Shown piece after piece: positions 12,879 to 25,000 of a DNA stretch of 64,000 nucleotides (position 1 is the first letter of the stretch; each line of letters starts with the position of its first letter). The notes under the pieces were generated by a model. The model had not been told where the DNA came from and made no database searches. It saw nothing but the letters and a program-made list of their open reading frames with translations. Where the stretch lies: contig NDFF03000370.1 of the NCBI GenBank assembly GCA_002150815.3, forward strand, positions 124,001 to 188,000. The letters are read 5' to 3'. The position numbers were made by a program, and so were the translations under genes. This DNA is from Grammothele lineata. Its lineage: Eukaryota; Basidiomycota; Agaricomycetes; Polyporales; Polyporaceae.

Positions 12879-14852
12879 CTAGACCACCGTGTAGTTTTCT
12901 ACGGCCACGACCGCATCCTCAGAGAAAGTGACCGCGTCACCGCCCTCGACACTCGTGACGCTAGCAACTTTTACGCCGGCGATGCTGCCCTGAGCTACGA
13001 ACGCCACCTTGACAGGGAAGAAAGCACCCGCGTCATCGCCGCCGACGGAGAACTCGAGCGACCCAGACCGCTCATCGGAGTTGATGAGCGGGATTGTCCA
13101 ATCGAGAGAGTGGCTCGACGAGTTAAGTGCCCACTCGCCTGAGTGAGAAGAGACAGTGGGGTAAGAGCCGTCACTGGTACAACAGAACTCAGCGTCAGAA
13201 GTTGACAAAGGAAGGTATACACGTACGGCAGGGGGATGGAAATAACCACGTCATATAAGGTTACGCCCTCGTTTTCGAGCTCGTACTCAATATTGACGTC
13301 GCACGTCCCGTCATTGGACGGAGTGGGCCAGCAGTTGACTGTGGTACCCCGGCAGCAGTCAGTACATATGCCCAACGTTCGCTGGAGTATTCCACGAGAA
13401 GAATGGAAGGGCGAATGGCGGAGGAAGACGGACTTACTCGACAGGGGAACGTAGGTCTCGTCCTTGCCCGCATATCTCCACTTGAGCACCGCGAGCGGTT
13501 GGCCAATAGGAAAAGAGCGCGAGGGGTCCTTAAGTGCGACGACCCGGTCGCGGTTCGCGACAAACTTGCCGACATTGGGGTGCTGCTTGAATTGCAACTC
13601 GGGCCCGAACGCCGCAGGTGCGGGTGCAAGAACAAGCTTCACTCGGCCTAGGGACGCGTCCGATATCTGCAGGTTCATGTCGCCACGGAGCTCAAGGTTG
13701 TTCAGGCCGCCCTCGCGCATGAGCTCAAGGTTAAGGAACTCCTTCACAACGACGTGTACGCTGCATACACCATAGAGGTGAATGGCAGCACTAATGAATA
13801 GAAGGAACATAGCTCACCTCTCTGCATCAACTGTTGGCAGGCTGCCACGGTCGCTTCTGGGCGCAGTGGCAAGGGGTTCGGGTGTGTTCGCAATAGCAGG
13901 AGTCGCCGGCGCAGACATGTCTTCCGAGAGTAGCGCTTCCCCACCGAGCGCATCGAGCAATGCAGATTGTTGGCTCTTCTTCGCGCCAAGCTTCATGCCG
14001 CTTCCCTTGAACGCGGGGGCACGCAGGCTCGACGGGGCAGGGGACGCAGTGCGCACGGGGGTGGGGGCATTGAACTCGCGCTGTGGCACAGGAGCGTACC
14101 CAGAAATACCGCCTCCGAGGTAACTGCCACCTGAGGACCCGCCTGCAGCCGCACGGCGCTGCTGCTCCCGACGCTGCATCTCGAGTTGTTTGGCACGCCG
14201 CTTAAGTTCCTCTTTCGCTTCCGCCTCCTTGTTCTATTCCGTCCAAACATCATGTCAAAACGCTGGGGTCCTTACCGAATAAAAGATACAGACGCACCCG
14301 TGCGATGATCTCCTGGATCTTCTCCTCGTGACTCTCCATCTCGAGCACATTGCGTACCTGCATGAGGTTGACCTGCTCCCTATACCCTAAGCTCACGATC
14401 TCGTCAAACGCGCCAAGCAGCTCAAACGCATTTTTGATAATCTCGCGTTGTTCTGCGCTCCGGCACATGTCCGACACGACGCGGGCGAAGAGATGCAGAG
14501 TCTCGATGTCCTGAAGGATGTTGGACGCTTTGTTGGTAATAAGGAGAATATAGAGGTCTTCAAGTGGCTGGTAAACATATCGAACGTCGGCGGTCTCGAC
14601 GGACGTGTGTTGGGTATTGGTAGGTATGAGTTTTGGGAAAGAGGCAAGGAGAGACTCTATCCTCGCTCTTGACATGTCACGGAATTGGCGGGATATAACC
14701 GCTATGTGCTCTTTCATTGAGAGCGAACGTACATGGGACACTGTTTGAGACATACCTTTTCCGCCCTTAGTACATATTGAAGCTGCGAGGACGACCTAGC
14801 GGATCTGTTACTCTGAGAGCCACAATCGGGACTATCTTCAAATGCGCACCAT
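12879..14852 (-). CDS. RET2: Coatomer subunit delta (delta-COP)
   Basis: Delta-COP is part of the COPI coat that returns cargo from Golgi to ER. Exons in transcript order: 14852-14850, 14795-14756, 14710-14298, 14233-13818, 13760-13438, 13338-13227, 13173-12879 (1602 nt, 533 aa). The N-terminal longin domain reads VVLAASICTKGGK, then AVISRQFRDMSRAR, RYVYQPLEDLYILLITNK and NVLEMESHEEKIQEI. A charged Gln/Arg-rich linker follows. The C-terminal mu-homology domain starts VHVVVKEFLNLEL and includes INCWPTPSNDGTCDVNIEYE, LYDVVISIPLP and LEFSVGGDDAGAFFPV. The first coding exon holds nothing but the ATG: the donor follows directly and the next exon starts with GTC for Val2. Length and all conserved blocks fit a full functional subunit. 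Confidence 0.97.
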
Positions 14853-17800
14853 GACTGTTCTAATGTCTGACCAGTAGCGAAATGAAAGCTGAGGAATCAC
14901 AAGGGCCGGGAGTCAAACAGAGGGGGGAGGCCGTCCAAGAGTGCGTCGTAGGCGGAGAGCGGTAATGTCGGCCACCGAGTGCGGACGCGACGTGTCGCTT
15001 ATGGGCGCTTACGCGCCAGCATAGCTTCGAGCAACCTTGAACCTGAACGTTTGTATCATCAGCCACTCTAGAGTCATTCTTGGGCACGGCGACCTCCATT
15101 TATGTTATCTCAGCCCATATGTTGAGAGAGTAACTCTGACTCGACTTCTTACTTTTTGCAAGGATTACAGCCGATTTTTCGGTGACAGATTGCATTTTCC
15201 GAGCCAGGACCATTCATCCCAGGAAAGTTTGGCTGACGTCGACAAAACCACCTTGTACTTACTGACTTAGTTGAGTACATGAAATCTCTCTGACCTGTCC
15301 TTTTACACAATTTTCTAGTCGAACAGAGAAGTGCTCTCTGTAAGATCAAATTCTCGATACCCACGCATGTTCATCCCGTCCATCTTACCAAGCGTATCGG
15401 TCTAACGCTTCGGCCGCCCTCGGGACAAACTTTTACTATTGGTGGTCCTGGGGATAGGACTGACAATAACTGGTACGGAGAATCCTCGCGCTGATGAATT
15501 CTGGCCGGTTGTCCGATGCTGAGATGACTTTCTCAAGGCTATCTGCGATCAACTTCAAGTCAGTTACGTGGGACGCAGGACTTTCGATTGTCTAGACCTG
15601 TCCGGCTTGGCTGCGCAAAAGATGCTGGTGCTCGTGTTCTGGTTCCCCGCACGTCATGTTAGCGCAAGGTGCGTACCACTGCATCCGCGATGTGATGATC
15701 GCGCACAGGGTCGAGTGACAGGAAGCCATCAGATTAGGCTCAATATCCGGACTGTAGGAACATGAAGGAACGCGAGAACGCCGCCGCGATGCAGAAGGCA
15801 GAGAACCCGTCGGAAGGGCGCGCGGCGTTGAAGATGCACTGGCGGTGGCGGAAGTGGATGTGGCCTCTTGCATACGTGCGAGTACCTGCCTATCTCGGCG
15901 GGCTCGCCCAAGAAACCACACCTTCTCGACCGCGTCTTTGCCGTCCTCGCCCTGAAGCTTCGCCATCCGTACCTAGAAGGCCCTCGCTGTATGGCGAAGT
16001 GCAAGTCCGAGGGAGCTTGTCGCTGTCTCATGCGGAGGGCAAGAGGGTTCGCCGCGATCCGCGGACGACGTCGTGCCACCCACCATCAACATCGACCACG
16101 CACGGCTGAGGACCTTGGCCAATCGGCAGGGGGCAAGAAGAGGTGCTTTCCTCGCCGATGAGAAGTCTACGCCAGAGGGGCGACTACATCGTGGTTCCGA
16201 TGGAATGCTTCTCGTAGAACGGCCTGCGAGAGCCCATGTGCACTAAGGTTCACAGGCCGTAGCTCCCGCGGGATCTAGAGAGTGCGGCCCTCACGCAGGC
16301 TCCTTCTCCAGGTGCTCGCGGTGAAATGCGCTGCTCGACGGAGCCCGCGGTGCGCAGGCGGAAGGTTCTCGGCAGCGGCATAGGATTGATATGGGCGCGT
16401 GCGAGACGAAGAGGTGGCACGATACACAAATGTGCTGAAATTATTGAAAGATAGATGCGATGAGCGCGAGCTTCTACGCCACGCCCAGAAGAGCGGCCGG
16501 GAATGAGTCGGTCAGCCGAGTATGCCGCAGCGAATGGGGGCGAGAGCGACCGCCTTGTACGTACGGTAGACTTCTTCGATGTCATCCGTGTACCGCTCTG
16601 ACATCGCTCAGCAGCACACCTGCTTAGCAGGTATAGGCGGATACGTCGAGTGGAGGAGTGAATAGCTGAGAGCTGCAGCACTCTGGACGGGTTTAGAAGC
16701 ATTCACCCCGCATGCCTCGCAACCGTTGAGCGGTCAGAGAGAGGGTTATGGCACGCGGTGTTGTTACGCAGTACCGCATGACTCATGATATTGGAGAAGG
16801 GCTGACTATGGAATGTGTGGCGCACTGCTAAGCCTTGATACATTTCGTGGCTGAATGTGCGGAGCATCTCCAAGATTCATGGATGCTATTGGTATGACCA
16901 TCCCGGTCAGTGTGAGAACTCGAGGGTTGGTAAAAAACATACGATATGCTCCGGAATGTACCCAAAGATCACGTCGATACAGTCCACCTGCAGACGCTCC
17001 AGGTATTCACCCATAGCTTTCATGATGCAATTGGCGGCGGCGGCGGCGGCGACTACGTATACGAAAGGCGTAAATTTCTTCGGGCCCCTTCTTCAACAAT
17101 ATTCAGCTGTCGCAAGAACTACTAGATAGCGGTATCTGACCACGGACTCCTTGAGTATCTAGTCCCATCTTGTGACAGATTGAAGTGCTGCCTCAAGTGT
17201 CGGCGGTGATCGGGGATAGCTAGATAACTTCAGTCACGCACTTTCTCATCCAGGACGTGTCGGCTTCCTCTGCATCAAACCTAGATGTAATGGCCGACCG
17301 CACACACCAGAGCATCACAAACACGATGTATCGAGAGCGGGTCCATACCCAATGCCATTGTTCTCGACGACGAACTTGAGAAGTTCTATGGATATAGAAA
17401 ATAGAACCGGTTGCCCGCAAATTTTTCTTCATACACCTAATCGACGTAAAAGCTCGAGTAAGAAGCGGAAGGATTCTCCATGTTGAGACTCCAAAACGAA
17501 CCTTAGGGGTGTCGCTATGCACGGCGTTCTCAAAAGTAAATCCTCCCTTGTCAACTAACCAATTCCACGTCAATGCTAGGGAATCCTGGTTTGCACACAC
17601 TAGAAGGGTCGGAACGCACGGGCTTCTGAGAACCAGGCACAGGTAGACCGCTCGAGCCCAACATCGTGGAGCGAACTCTGGTACCTGCTTCACGATCGAA
17701 AAAGATATTGTCCAAGGCTTGTCTATCTCGAGGCATCCGAGGTTGTTGACTAGTGACCTTGCTACCTAACAAATGCGATGAACTGGACGACAAACGTTGC

Positions 17801-18292
17801 AAGAATCCAACGTGCCTGTCCGAGTGACCTCAAAGGTTCCATACGTTTTAAACTAAACGATATTGCTACAGCGAAGACTTGATACGTTGCAGCAAGACTG
17901 AACAGAACATGTCCAGAATGTTCCGGCCGCCTTGAGCCGTCAGCGTATTGCAGGGAGTCTGAGGGCTTGTCTGGCAACTTAACTACTAGCACTAAATTTC
18001 CTGATGGCGAACAAGCAATGTGATTTGTGGTAGACCGTCGTCGTAGGAAACGTGTTACCGTCCTACGGGTGGTAACGTGAGGTCGCGTCGGGTCTCAACT
18101 TGAACCAAGAATGTCGCAGAATCGGAGGCCAATTTCAAGAATTGTGCATCATTATGATGGTCCGTAAACCGAGAGTGGCGTGAGAAATACATACTGTTTC
18201 GGGGTGTTTCAGCCTCGTTCTATGACGCGCCACCTCCAGACCAGTCTACAATCACCTTCGTCTTCGACCAGCTCCGCTAAACCCCATCCATC
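14853..18292. other. 3.4-kb intergenic region, no supported gene
   Basis: The delta-COP promoter lies at the left end and the fasciclin gene promoter at the right. Between them I find only short ORFs without a recognisable domain. A minus-strand ORF at 15592-15966 with a stretch GEDGKDAVEKVWFLG, and another at 17220-17693, may be remnants of decayed coding sequence, but neither has a family match I can name. A GGC triplet run lies near 17033-17052. Base composition is lower in G+C than in the neighbouring exons for most of the interval. Confidence 0.5.
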
Positions 18293-19142
18293 ATGCGCCT
18301 CCACCTTCTGTCTCTCCTTGTGCTACCTTTCATGGCCTCCGCGTCCATGGACGAGCAAATGGTCCTTCCACCTTCCCAACCCGGTCCCGGACAGCCCTTT
18401 GTTCCGATCACACACGCCGGCAAGCCGTCTCTTGCCGACCTACTCACGATTGAGACCTCGGCCTCGATATTCTTCTCGTATGCCCGGGAGCTGCAACTGA
18501 GCGAGAAGTTCTCTGAAAGTGACAAGCGTATCACTGTCCTCGTCCCCACAAACAAGGCCGTTATCGCGCTGCCTCGCAAGCCGTGAGTACAAGCTTTCAT
18601 CGTGTTTACCCCCTATGGGCGCCGACAAGTCTGCGCCTTCGCCGGCGGCACTCCTTGACTATAGACATGAAGACCCCAAACCCCTTGATGATGGCGTAAT
18701 CCTCTCCGAGGCTGAGTTTGATAGCATGTCAAAACGGAACGTCGAGCGTTGGGTGTCGGCGCACATCATCCCTGTGAGTCCCCGTCCGCGCCTCACGACG
18801 CTTCTTCGAGGCTTCCCGTACGGAGAATCACTCACCGCAGCCCACACGGTGCAGCAATCACCCATTTCCTTGGCGTCCGGCGCGGAGTACGAGACGCTGC
18901 TCCCCGGCAAGAACGTTACGTTCACCGCCGCTGACGGCGACAAGGACGCGCCGGAGTGGGCCCGCATGGTCCTCGACGGTTCCGTGCGGTTGATCGGGAT
19001 GAAAGAGGTGAGCAGCGTCTTTCACCCTCCGGAGTCGGGGCCCCCGGCGTGTTAGAGGTAATAGGTTATGACCGTATGTTCTCCCGCGCAGGCTTCGAAC
19101 GGGGTCATGTACATTCTTGATGGCACAGTCAAGGTCGACTAG
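18293..19142 (+). CDS. Secreted protein with a single fasciclin (FAS1) domain
   Basis: Exons: 18293-18582, 18665-18773, 18855-19007, 19092-19142 (603 nt, 200 aa). Residues 1-18 form a signal peptide (MRLHLLSLLVLPFMASAS). After a Pro-rich linker comes a FAS1 domain: SLADLLTIETSASIFFSYAR, RITVLVPTNKAVIALPRKP, LSEAEFDSMSKRNVERWVSA, HIIPQSPISLASG, and the closing strand ASNGVMYILDGTVKVD at the very C-terminus. This layout matches small fungal FAS1 proteins such as fission-yeast Mug57, which act at the cell surface or in adhesion. The third exon start was chosen at the AG before CAATCACCC because only this joins the domain strands in frame. No GPI-anchor signal follows the domain. Confidence 0.9.
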
Positions 19143-20702
19143 GGTCCCATCGGGGACTCGTCCTTCTCGTCGGCGTGCAATGTATGGAGCTTCTGGCAGC
19201 TGCCCATCCGTTGCCTTCGACTGTATTCATATCTACTGTCCCATCTCTTGTAATAACAACCAGTTCGGCCGGACGCCATTATGACTATCCCGCCAACGGC
19301 CAAAGCAGCGTCCACCAATGACGTCTCCACCCTCAGAATTTCTGACAGGTGGTCTAGCGCGGTTGCTTAGCACCTTCCCTACATCGTTCATTACACTGAG
19401 CGGGCTCGGACCCGAAGCTACTCAATCTCGCATTCATGTCGCTGGTATGTCGCAGATTGTACGGGATCCGATGTTTCCGGATAATACATCTTCACAGGGA
19501 CCTCCTATAGCGTGTCAATCCGGGAGTCTATCTGGCCGCGGCATCTGGCTGGGACGCCCATATCACCCCTTTTGCCACGCTACGCGAGACGTTTGGCAGG
19601 TGCTGTCAACCACACGCACCCGCAGATACGTGTTGGGCACACAGGAATGTGTATGAATGTCAGGAACGGCGCGGCGCTACGGTCCCTTCTTCTCCGATGG
19701 GGATATGTCGCTCCCGCCTGTTTATTTGCTACTGAAATTCCATTGGCTGCGCTTCCTTGCCTATACGAACCCACATTGCTCGTGAGACCACGCCAATGAG
19801 GATAATGGGTTGCCGGCGTAGCGGATTGACGATGTCAGTACGTGAAAGTACGTACTAGTCTATACAATGTTCCCGCATTCCGCGCAGCCCGCCCATGGCG
19901 ATGGCCCAATCACTATCCATGACACGGCGCGAGACGCGTGTCCAGGCCTGCGAGTGGCTGGTGTCGGAGGGTCTGCTCCCGCCGCACGACGTGACTCCGG
20001 CTTCTGAGACTCTGAAACCCTGAACGCGGGATGCATGGCGCGCAGGGCTAGTGGCGGTCTTCTGCTGCCGGGGACGATTAATGCGCTCAGACGCCTTCTT
20101 CTGACTGGCTCGTCCTGCGCAGCTCCAGCGCCGCATTGCAGGGCTATTCGTGTATCAACATCATGTCCCAGAATGTACGTGCTTTAGCTTGGGAAGAGAA
20201 ACGTAAATATAACCTCTCGAAGCTAAGTCTTACAAGGACTTATCCAAGGCCCCTCCCGATTCGTCCGCGATTATTGTGACATCGTTGGTGCGTTGACGGG
20301 GAGAGGGGCCGGAGGCGCCGATGACGTACGCGAACTCTGCGTCGATCACATTGGAAAACTTCATACTCAACGCCAGCTCGATCTGCGCCACTTCTCTCCG
20401 CGACTCCACACGACATTCGCAGACGTAAACTCTGCAGTGGCTCCTGCCCTCCTCGGTTCCGGTGATCCTCGAGACTATCTGCTCTCCCATCTGCGCGCCA
20501 GTGAGCATCCGCGCTCGACAATCATCTTCCATGATGGTGACGTGAAGCACACGGGTCCGGAAGCTCGCAGCGACGTGTCCGGCCACGCGCGTCGCGGGAC
20601 TCTGTCCGTCTCCCCGAGGTACCTCAATACACGTCCATCTCAAGACCCTACACTCATCAAACAAGCTCAATCCCTATCTACTAACCGCATCACGACTTCA
20701 CG
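19143..20702. other. Intergenic region with weak ORFs only
   Basis: Two weak signals occur. On the plus strand, ORF segments at 19318-19443 and about 19498-19799 can be joined by a consensus-looking intron (GTATGTCG..TTCACAG, about 19444-19497), but the product is unrecognised. On the minus strand an ORF with an ATG at 20532 ends at 20230 and is listed separately. The remainder shows nothing I would call a gene. Confidence 0.4.
20230..20532 (-). CDS. Possible small hypothetical protein (100 aa)
   Basis: An uninterrupted ORF runs from the ATG at 20532 to a TAA at 20230. The frame is open further upstream to about 20670, but without an ATG. Unlike most shadow ORFs here, its composition is balanced: MEDDCRARMLTGAQMGEQI near the start, CRVYVCECRVESRREVAQIE in the middle, and a C-terminus rich in Asp and Ala. 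It has no recognisable domain, signal peptide or membrane segment. It is divergent from the gene starting at 20703. It may be real, a decayed fragment, or chance; I weight chance highly. Confidence 0.3.
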   Translation of the reverse strand: MEDDCRARMLTGAQMGEQIVSRITGTEEGRSHCRVYVCECRVESRREVAQIELALSMKFSNVIDAEFAYVIGASGPSPRQRTNDVTIIADESGGALDKSL

Positions 20703-22075
20703 ATGTCTACGATGTCCGGACGTGGCAAGCGTACGATCTCCGAGCTCACCGCTGGCGACGTGGACCCCGTCGTCCACGCGCTCCTGCCGTTCGTCGCCGG
20801 CCTAGACCGAGACGACGAGCGCACGGCCGGCGTTGTCGAGGCGATTGAGAGCCTTTTTTCCAAGCTGAAACAGGGCTCAGTACGTCTCTCCCACTCGTAC
20901 GACAGTGGATGCGGCGTTACCCCGCCCTCTAACCCGAGAACAGTGGGAGACCGGGGCGCGCCTATGGAAGCTGCCTCCCTCGAGCTCTGTTTGCTTGTTT
21001 CACTAGTCGGGTCCCGAATTGCTGATCCGCATTCTTCTCTTCGCAGCGCGCGCCGTCGATCGCCGGGACGGTCCTCGATCTCCAGGACCAGCGCATCTAC
21101 CCGTACGGACTCGGATTCAAAGACGACGCCGCGCGTGTTCTCGCTCGCCAGAAAGGCGCAGAGGAGCCCTCAGATACCGCCAATCCTGAAAAGTTCATGA
21201 CGCTTGCAAACACCAAGGCCCTCGTCGCTCTAGTCCGAAAGCATATGTCGCTGACGGTGCGTGGGCGCTCCGAGGAGGAGCGCAATGACGTCCGCCTACT
21301 CAACGCCAAGCTGATGCACTCTACACTCCACTTAGTCTTTGGCGGGATGCCGGATGCTGATCGATGTTATCCTCCTCCGCCTGGCTTCGGTGCTAAGTTC
21401 CGACGTGGACGACATGACAATCATCCCGGGCTGGAACGCTCTCAACACGGGCAGACCATCGCTCGAAGGCGTGATCGACTACCTGGTCGCGCGACGTCCC
21501 TCCAAGTACTCGGGTATGTGTACTATACGCCTGGTGACCTCTCGACCACAAGTGCTCTTACTACCACCTGACGTCACTAACTCGCCTGCAGGCCTGATTC
21601 TGTCCGAACCTGTCGGGGCTCTGAGCAGGCCCGATCTGGTTCATGCAGGGTCTAACAGCATCTTTGAGGCCCGGACTTTTTCCGAGTTGTCGAGCGGTCT
21701 CACGCAAGCCGTGCTGGCGGTTGCTAGTTCATGTCGGGAGACTGAGTACGTGCTGCCGAGATCCATCGCTATGCCAAGTGGCTGCTAGACATTGACATAT
21801 CAATCACAGGAAAGAGTGCGCGCGGGGGCGGTGACGTGCGGGGACCATTGGATATTCTTCGCGTACCAGGCGCCGAAGGGGAACGACTACGCAAAGTACG
21901 CTCGCACGGACGTGCTCGACATTGGTAAAGAGGGCGAGGATCTGGATCTCATTCTGGGGATCCTCATTGACTGGGTGAGCATGAGATTACGCTCACATGC
22001 TCCCACAATCTGAACTGCGGCTAGATCGAGAACGCGGAGGTGTTCGGGCCCCAGAAGTACTTCTACATCGTGTAG
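20703..22075 (+). CDS. Hypothetical protein, unrecognised fungal family
   Basis: Exons: 20703-20879, 21047-21256, 21336-21513, 21592-21749, 21810-21974, 22025-22075 (939 nt, 312 aa). The frame holds across five introns with good donors and acceptors, which argues for a real gene. Stretches of interest are TISELTAGDVDPVVHALLPF near the start, TVLDLQDQRIYPYGLGFKDD, CRMLIDVILLRLASVLSSDV, and near the end AGAVTCGDHWIFFAYQAP followed by KYARTDVLDIGKEGEDL and a C-terminal VFGPQKYFYIV. No catalytic motif, signal peptide or transmembrane helix is apparent; it looks like a soluble alpha/beta protein. Short soluble proteins with a C-terminal xCGDHWIFF-like segment occur as expanded hypothetical families in wood-decay basidiomycetes, from memory only. 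No function is proposed. Confidence 0.65.
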
Positions 22076-25000
22076 GGCGAAGATGTGGCCGGGTGGACGT
22101 TATGTCGGGCGCCCTGAATATACCCTGGTGTGGGGTGGCTGCGCGAAGCTGATCCGTACGTGCGAGGCCGGATCTCCTGCAAGTTATCTGATAACATCGC
22201 GATGTGTGTACTGAATATGCCATGTTGCGCTGGACGACGGGGCGAGAAGCACTCGCCGCATCAAGCTCACTTAGCGTGGGGAGGGCAGCGCCCGTGGGCC
22301 GCAGATGACGTCAGGCGGGCACGCCGACACGGGACCGAATACAGCAGCGACGATCCATTGTCCGCGTGCTTCTTCCCAGTCGCGCTGCTGCTTCGACTTG
22401 ACATCACTCGCGCCTCGCAGTCCCGCTCGCGTGCGCCCTTCACGCCTGCTACCGCCCGCATGTCCGGCGGTACTGCGGCGGCAGCAGCAGTGGTGGTGGT
22501 GGTGGTGGCGGCGGCGGCGGCGACGGCGACGGCGGGCGATCGCGGTCGCGCGGTGGCGATGGCGATGGCAGCACGCGCAGTGCCCGAACCGCCAGCTGTA
22601 CGTCGTCGGCCTGCACGCGATCCCGAGGGTGTCGCGCCGCGAACGACATCGCGCACCGCACATCTCCTTTCGAGGCATCTCTCTCGTGCGAGTTTGGTCG
22701 CAACGAGGCGCATTGACACAACTTCGTCCACCCCAGAACACTTCTCGGCCCCGCGCGCGCCGTGGTACTCCACACTCGCTCCCACCCTCGGTTCTTCACG
22801 TTCGCTGGTCGTCGCTTTTCGCCTTCGCTGGCCGCCAATATTCGGATAGCGCAAGCCACATTGTGCGCGGCCCGCGCCCTCATCAGCACGAGCAGGTCCA
22901 GCCCGGTTTGCCTGCAAGTTGGCGCGGTCGGAGTGCGGACGCGCCGCTGCCGGCTTGGTCTTCACGTCCACACCGTCATGAGAGCTTTCGCGGACCTCTC
23001 GTAGTCACCGCACGCCACCGATAGCTCGCCAGCATCCTGACATCTCCACAGGTCCGTATCCCCCACCTCTACCATCTGTGATGTGGCAGACTTCGAAAGC
23101 TAAGTCAGGAGAAGCTCATTCGTATTTCTTGTTTGCAGCTGACCGCCGGCACAGACACGCGACGATTGCTGGCCGACATTTCAGCCGTCGCGCGGTCTAG
23201 CCCTCCCCACCCCCGCGTTCTCATCGTAGGAATGTTGTCCCCAAAGAGGCATCCTAGGCCACTCACCACTAGACGCGAGACGGCTCTCTCGCCCGCAGAA
23301 CACGCCAAGCCGCGCCCGCGCGAGCGCATGACGCCATGCAGAAGGAAGGTACGTGCCGCCCGCCCCCGCCAGGCGTTGCCACGCCGTTCGACCCGAAAGA
23401 GAAGCCTCTGCGCGTATAGAGCGTCGCCCGATGTCTCCTGATCACGACAAGTTCGCTGCGCTCGAGGGCCTGGCACGCACCTACTCAATCTACGCCCTAG
23501 ATCTCATTTCCCTGCCCATTTCCGCGCTCGAGATATCTGTGTACTAATTCAAGCAGTTCTTCTCTTCGCTCGCAGGCCCACATTCCGCGCGAAGCCCGAC
23601 CCGATCGCCGACTTCTTGGGCCGCCGGGTAACTTCGTTCGGACTGGTTGGTAACCGCTCTTCACCTGGCCGGACGGCCTGGACCTGAAGCCGACGTCAAC
23701 GCCGATGTGGCGTGGACAGCTGTGGCCACGAGTTCACGAGATGAGGTACCTCTGGCACGGATTCTTTACGTCTTGTTCAAACCTTGGCAGACCGCGATCC
23801 TCGACGGCCGGAGAAGCTAAAGCTTGCGCAGTCGTCGGACTGGAGAAGCCCTTCTGTCTGACTCAGTTTTATTTCTACCATAGATTTGCTAACTCCAAAA
23901 CATACAGTTTCTGCAGGTTTTGTCTTCTCAGAGCTCGTCATAGAATTCCGAGCACTCACATGGGCACGGCCTGTGACCCGGGCTTGCATCATGGGGATAT
24001 CGTGCAAATGGGTGACATAGGCCGATAACTTCCCTGTGGTCTCTGGCGCGTACCGCATCGGCTTTTGTGCGCTCCGGTACCAGCTTCAAACATTACACAA
24101 CTGCATCGTACCTTCTTTGCCCGCGCTCGCCCTCCCGCGCAACATAGTACCCCCTCGCAGCGCTAGGACCCCCACAGAACCAGCTTGGCCCTAAGCCGCG
24201 TTGACCCCCTGGCGACGACCCCCCCGAGCTACACGGGACGCGATCGTTCACCCTTGACGTCGAAGCAGGCCATCTGCCATGCAGGCCCCACTGTGCGACG
24301 CTGCCGCAGGTCGGCGGGACAGAAGCGAAGGCGGGAGATAGGACAGGTGCACATCCCGCTGGAGTGCTCGGATGCCCGCTCGCAGGCGGGCGGGCTCTCA
24401 GGGATAGGGTTCTCTAGCCTACGGAGGGGCGGGCTGTGCCTCGAGGCTAACCATATCACTCAGAACGGCGGTAGGAGCGCGCGCCTGGAAGGAGCGCAAA
24501 ATCTGGGCTTCGAATTCGCTGCGGGTGCTCCCACCGCGAGTGTGGCCTGATCCCGGAGGACCCTCGTCCTATGATGCCCAGAGGACGCTGCACCGCCGCG
24601 CGAAGTTCCGCGAGAGCGCGTCGCCCAAGATGACGCGTTATTGGTCCCTTCGTTGTCTACGACGGTACCGTCGTCCGCCCGCACTCTCGCCGAGCAGCGA
24701 ATGAAGGTCGTCTAAACCGCGCGCCATGTCCCCTAGGCTTCCAGCGCTCTCATTTCATCATGCAAGCTTCTCGAGTGCGCACACCGTCACCAGGGAACTC
24801 GAAGTTCCTCATTCGTTCTGAGACGCGTATCTGACGTACGCGCTCAGCTTCGCGGATCGCCCGGGTCTTCGTGAGTCCGGGGGCGGTGAGTGCTGAGCGC
24901 ACCCGCTCGTCATAGCGTGCCGCTGCGTGAGTCCTGGCGTAGAAGCTGATGCCTGCGCACCACCGCTGCTCTTGCCCTCCGAACGAGGTCGGATCGAGTT

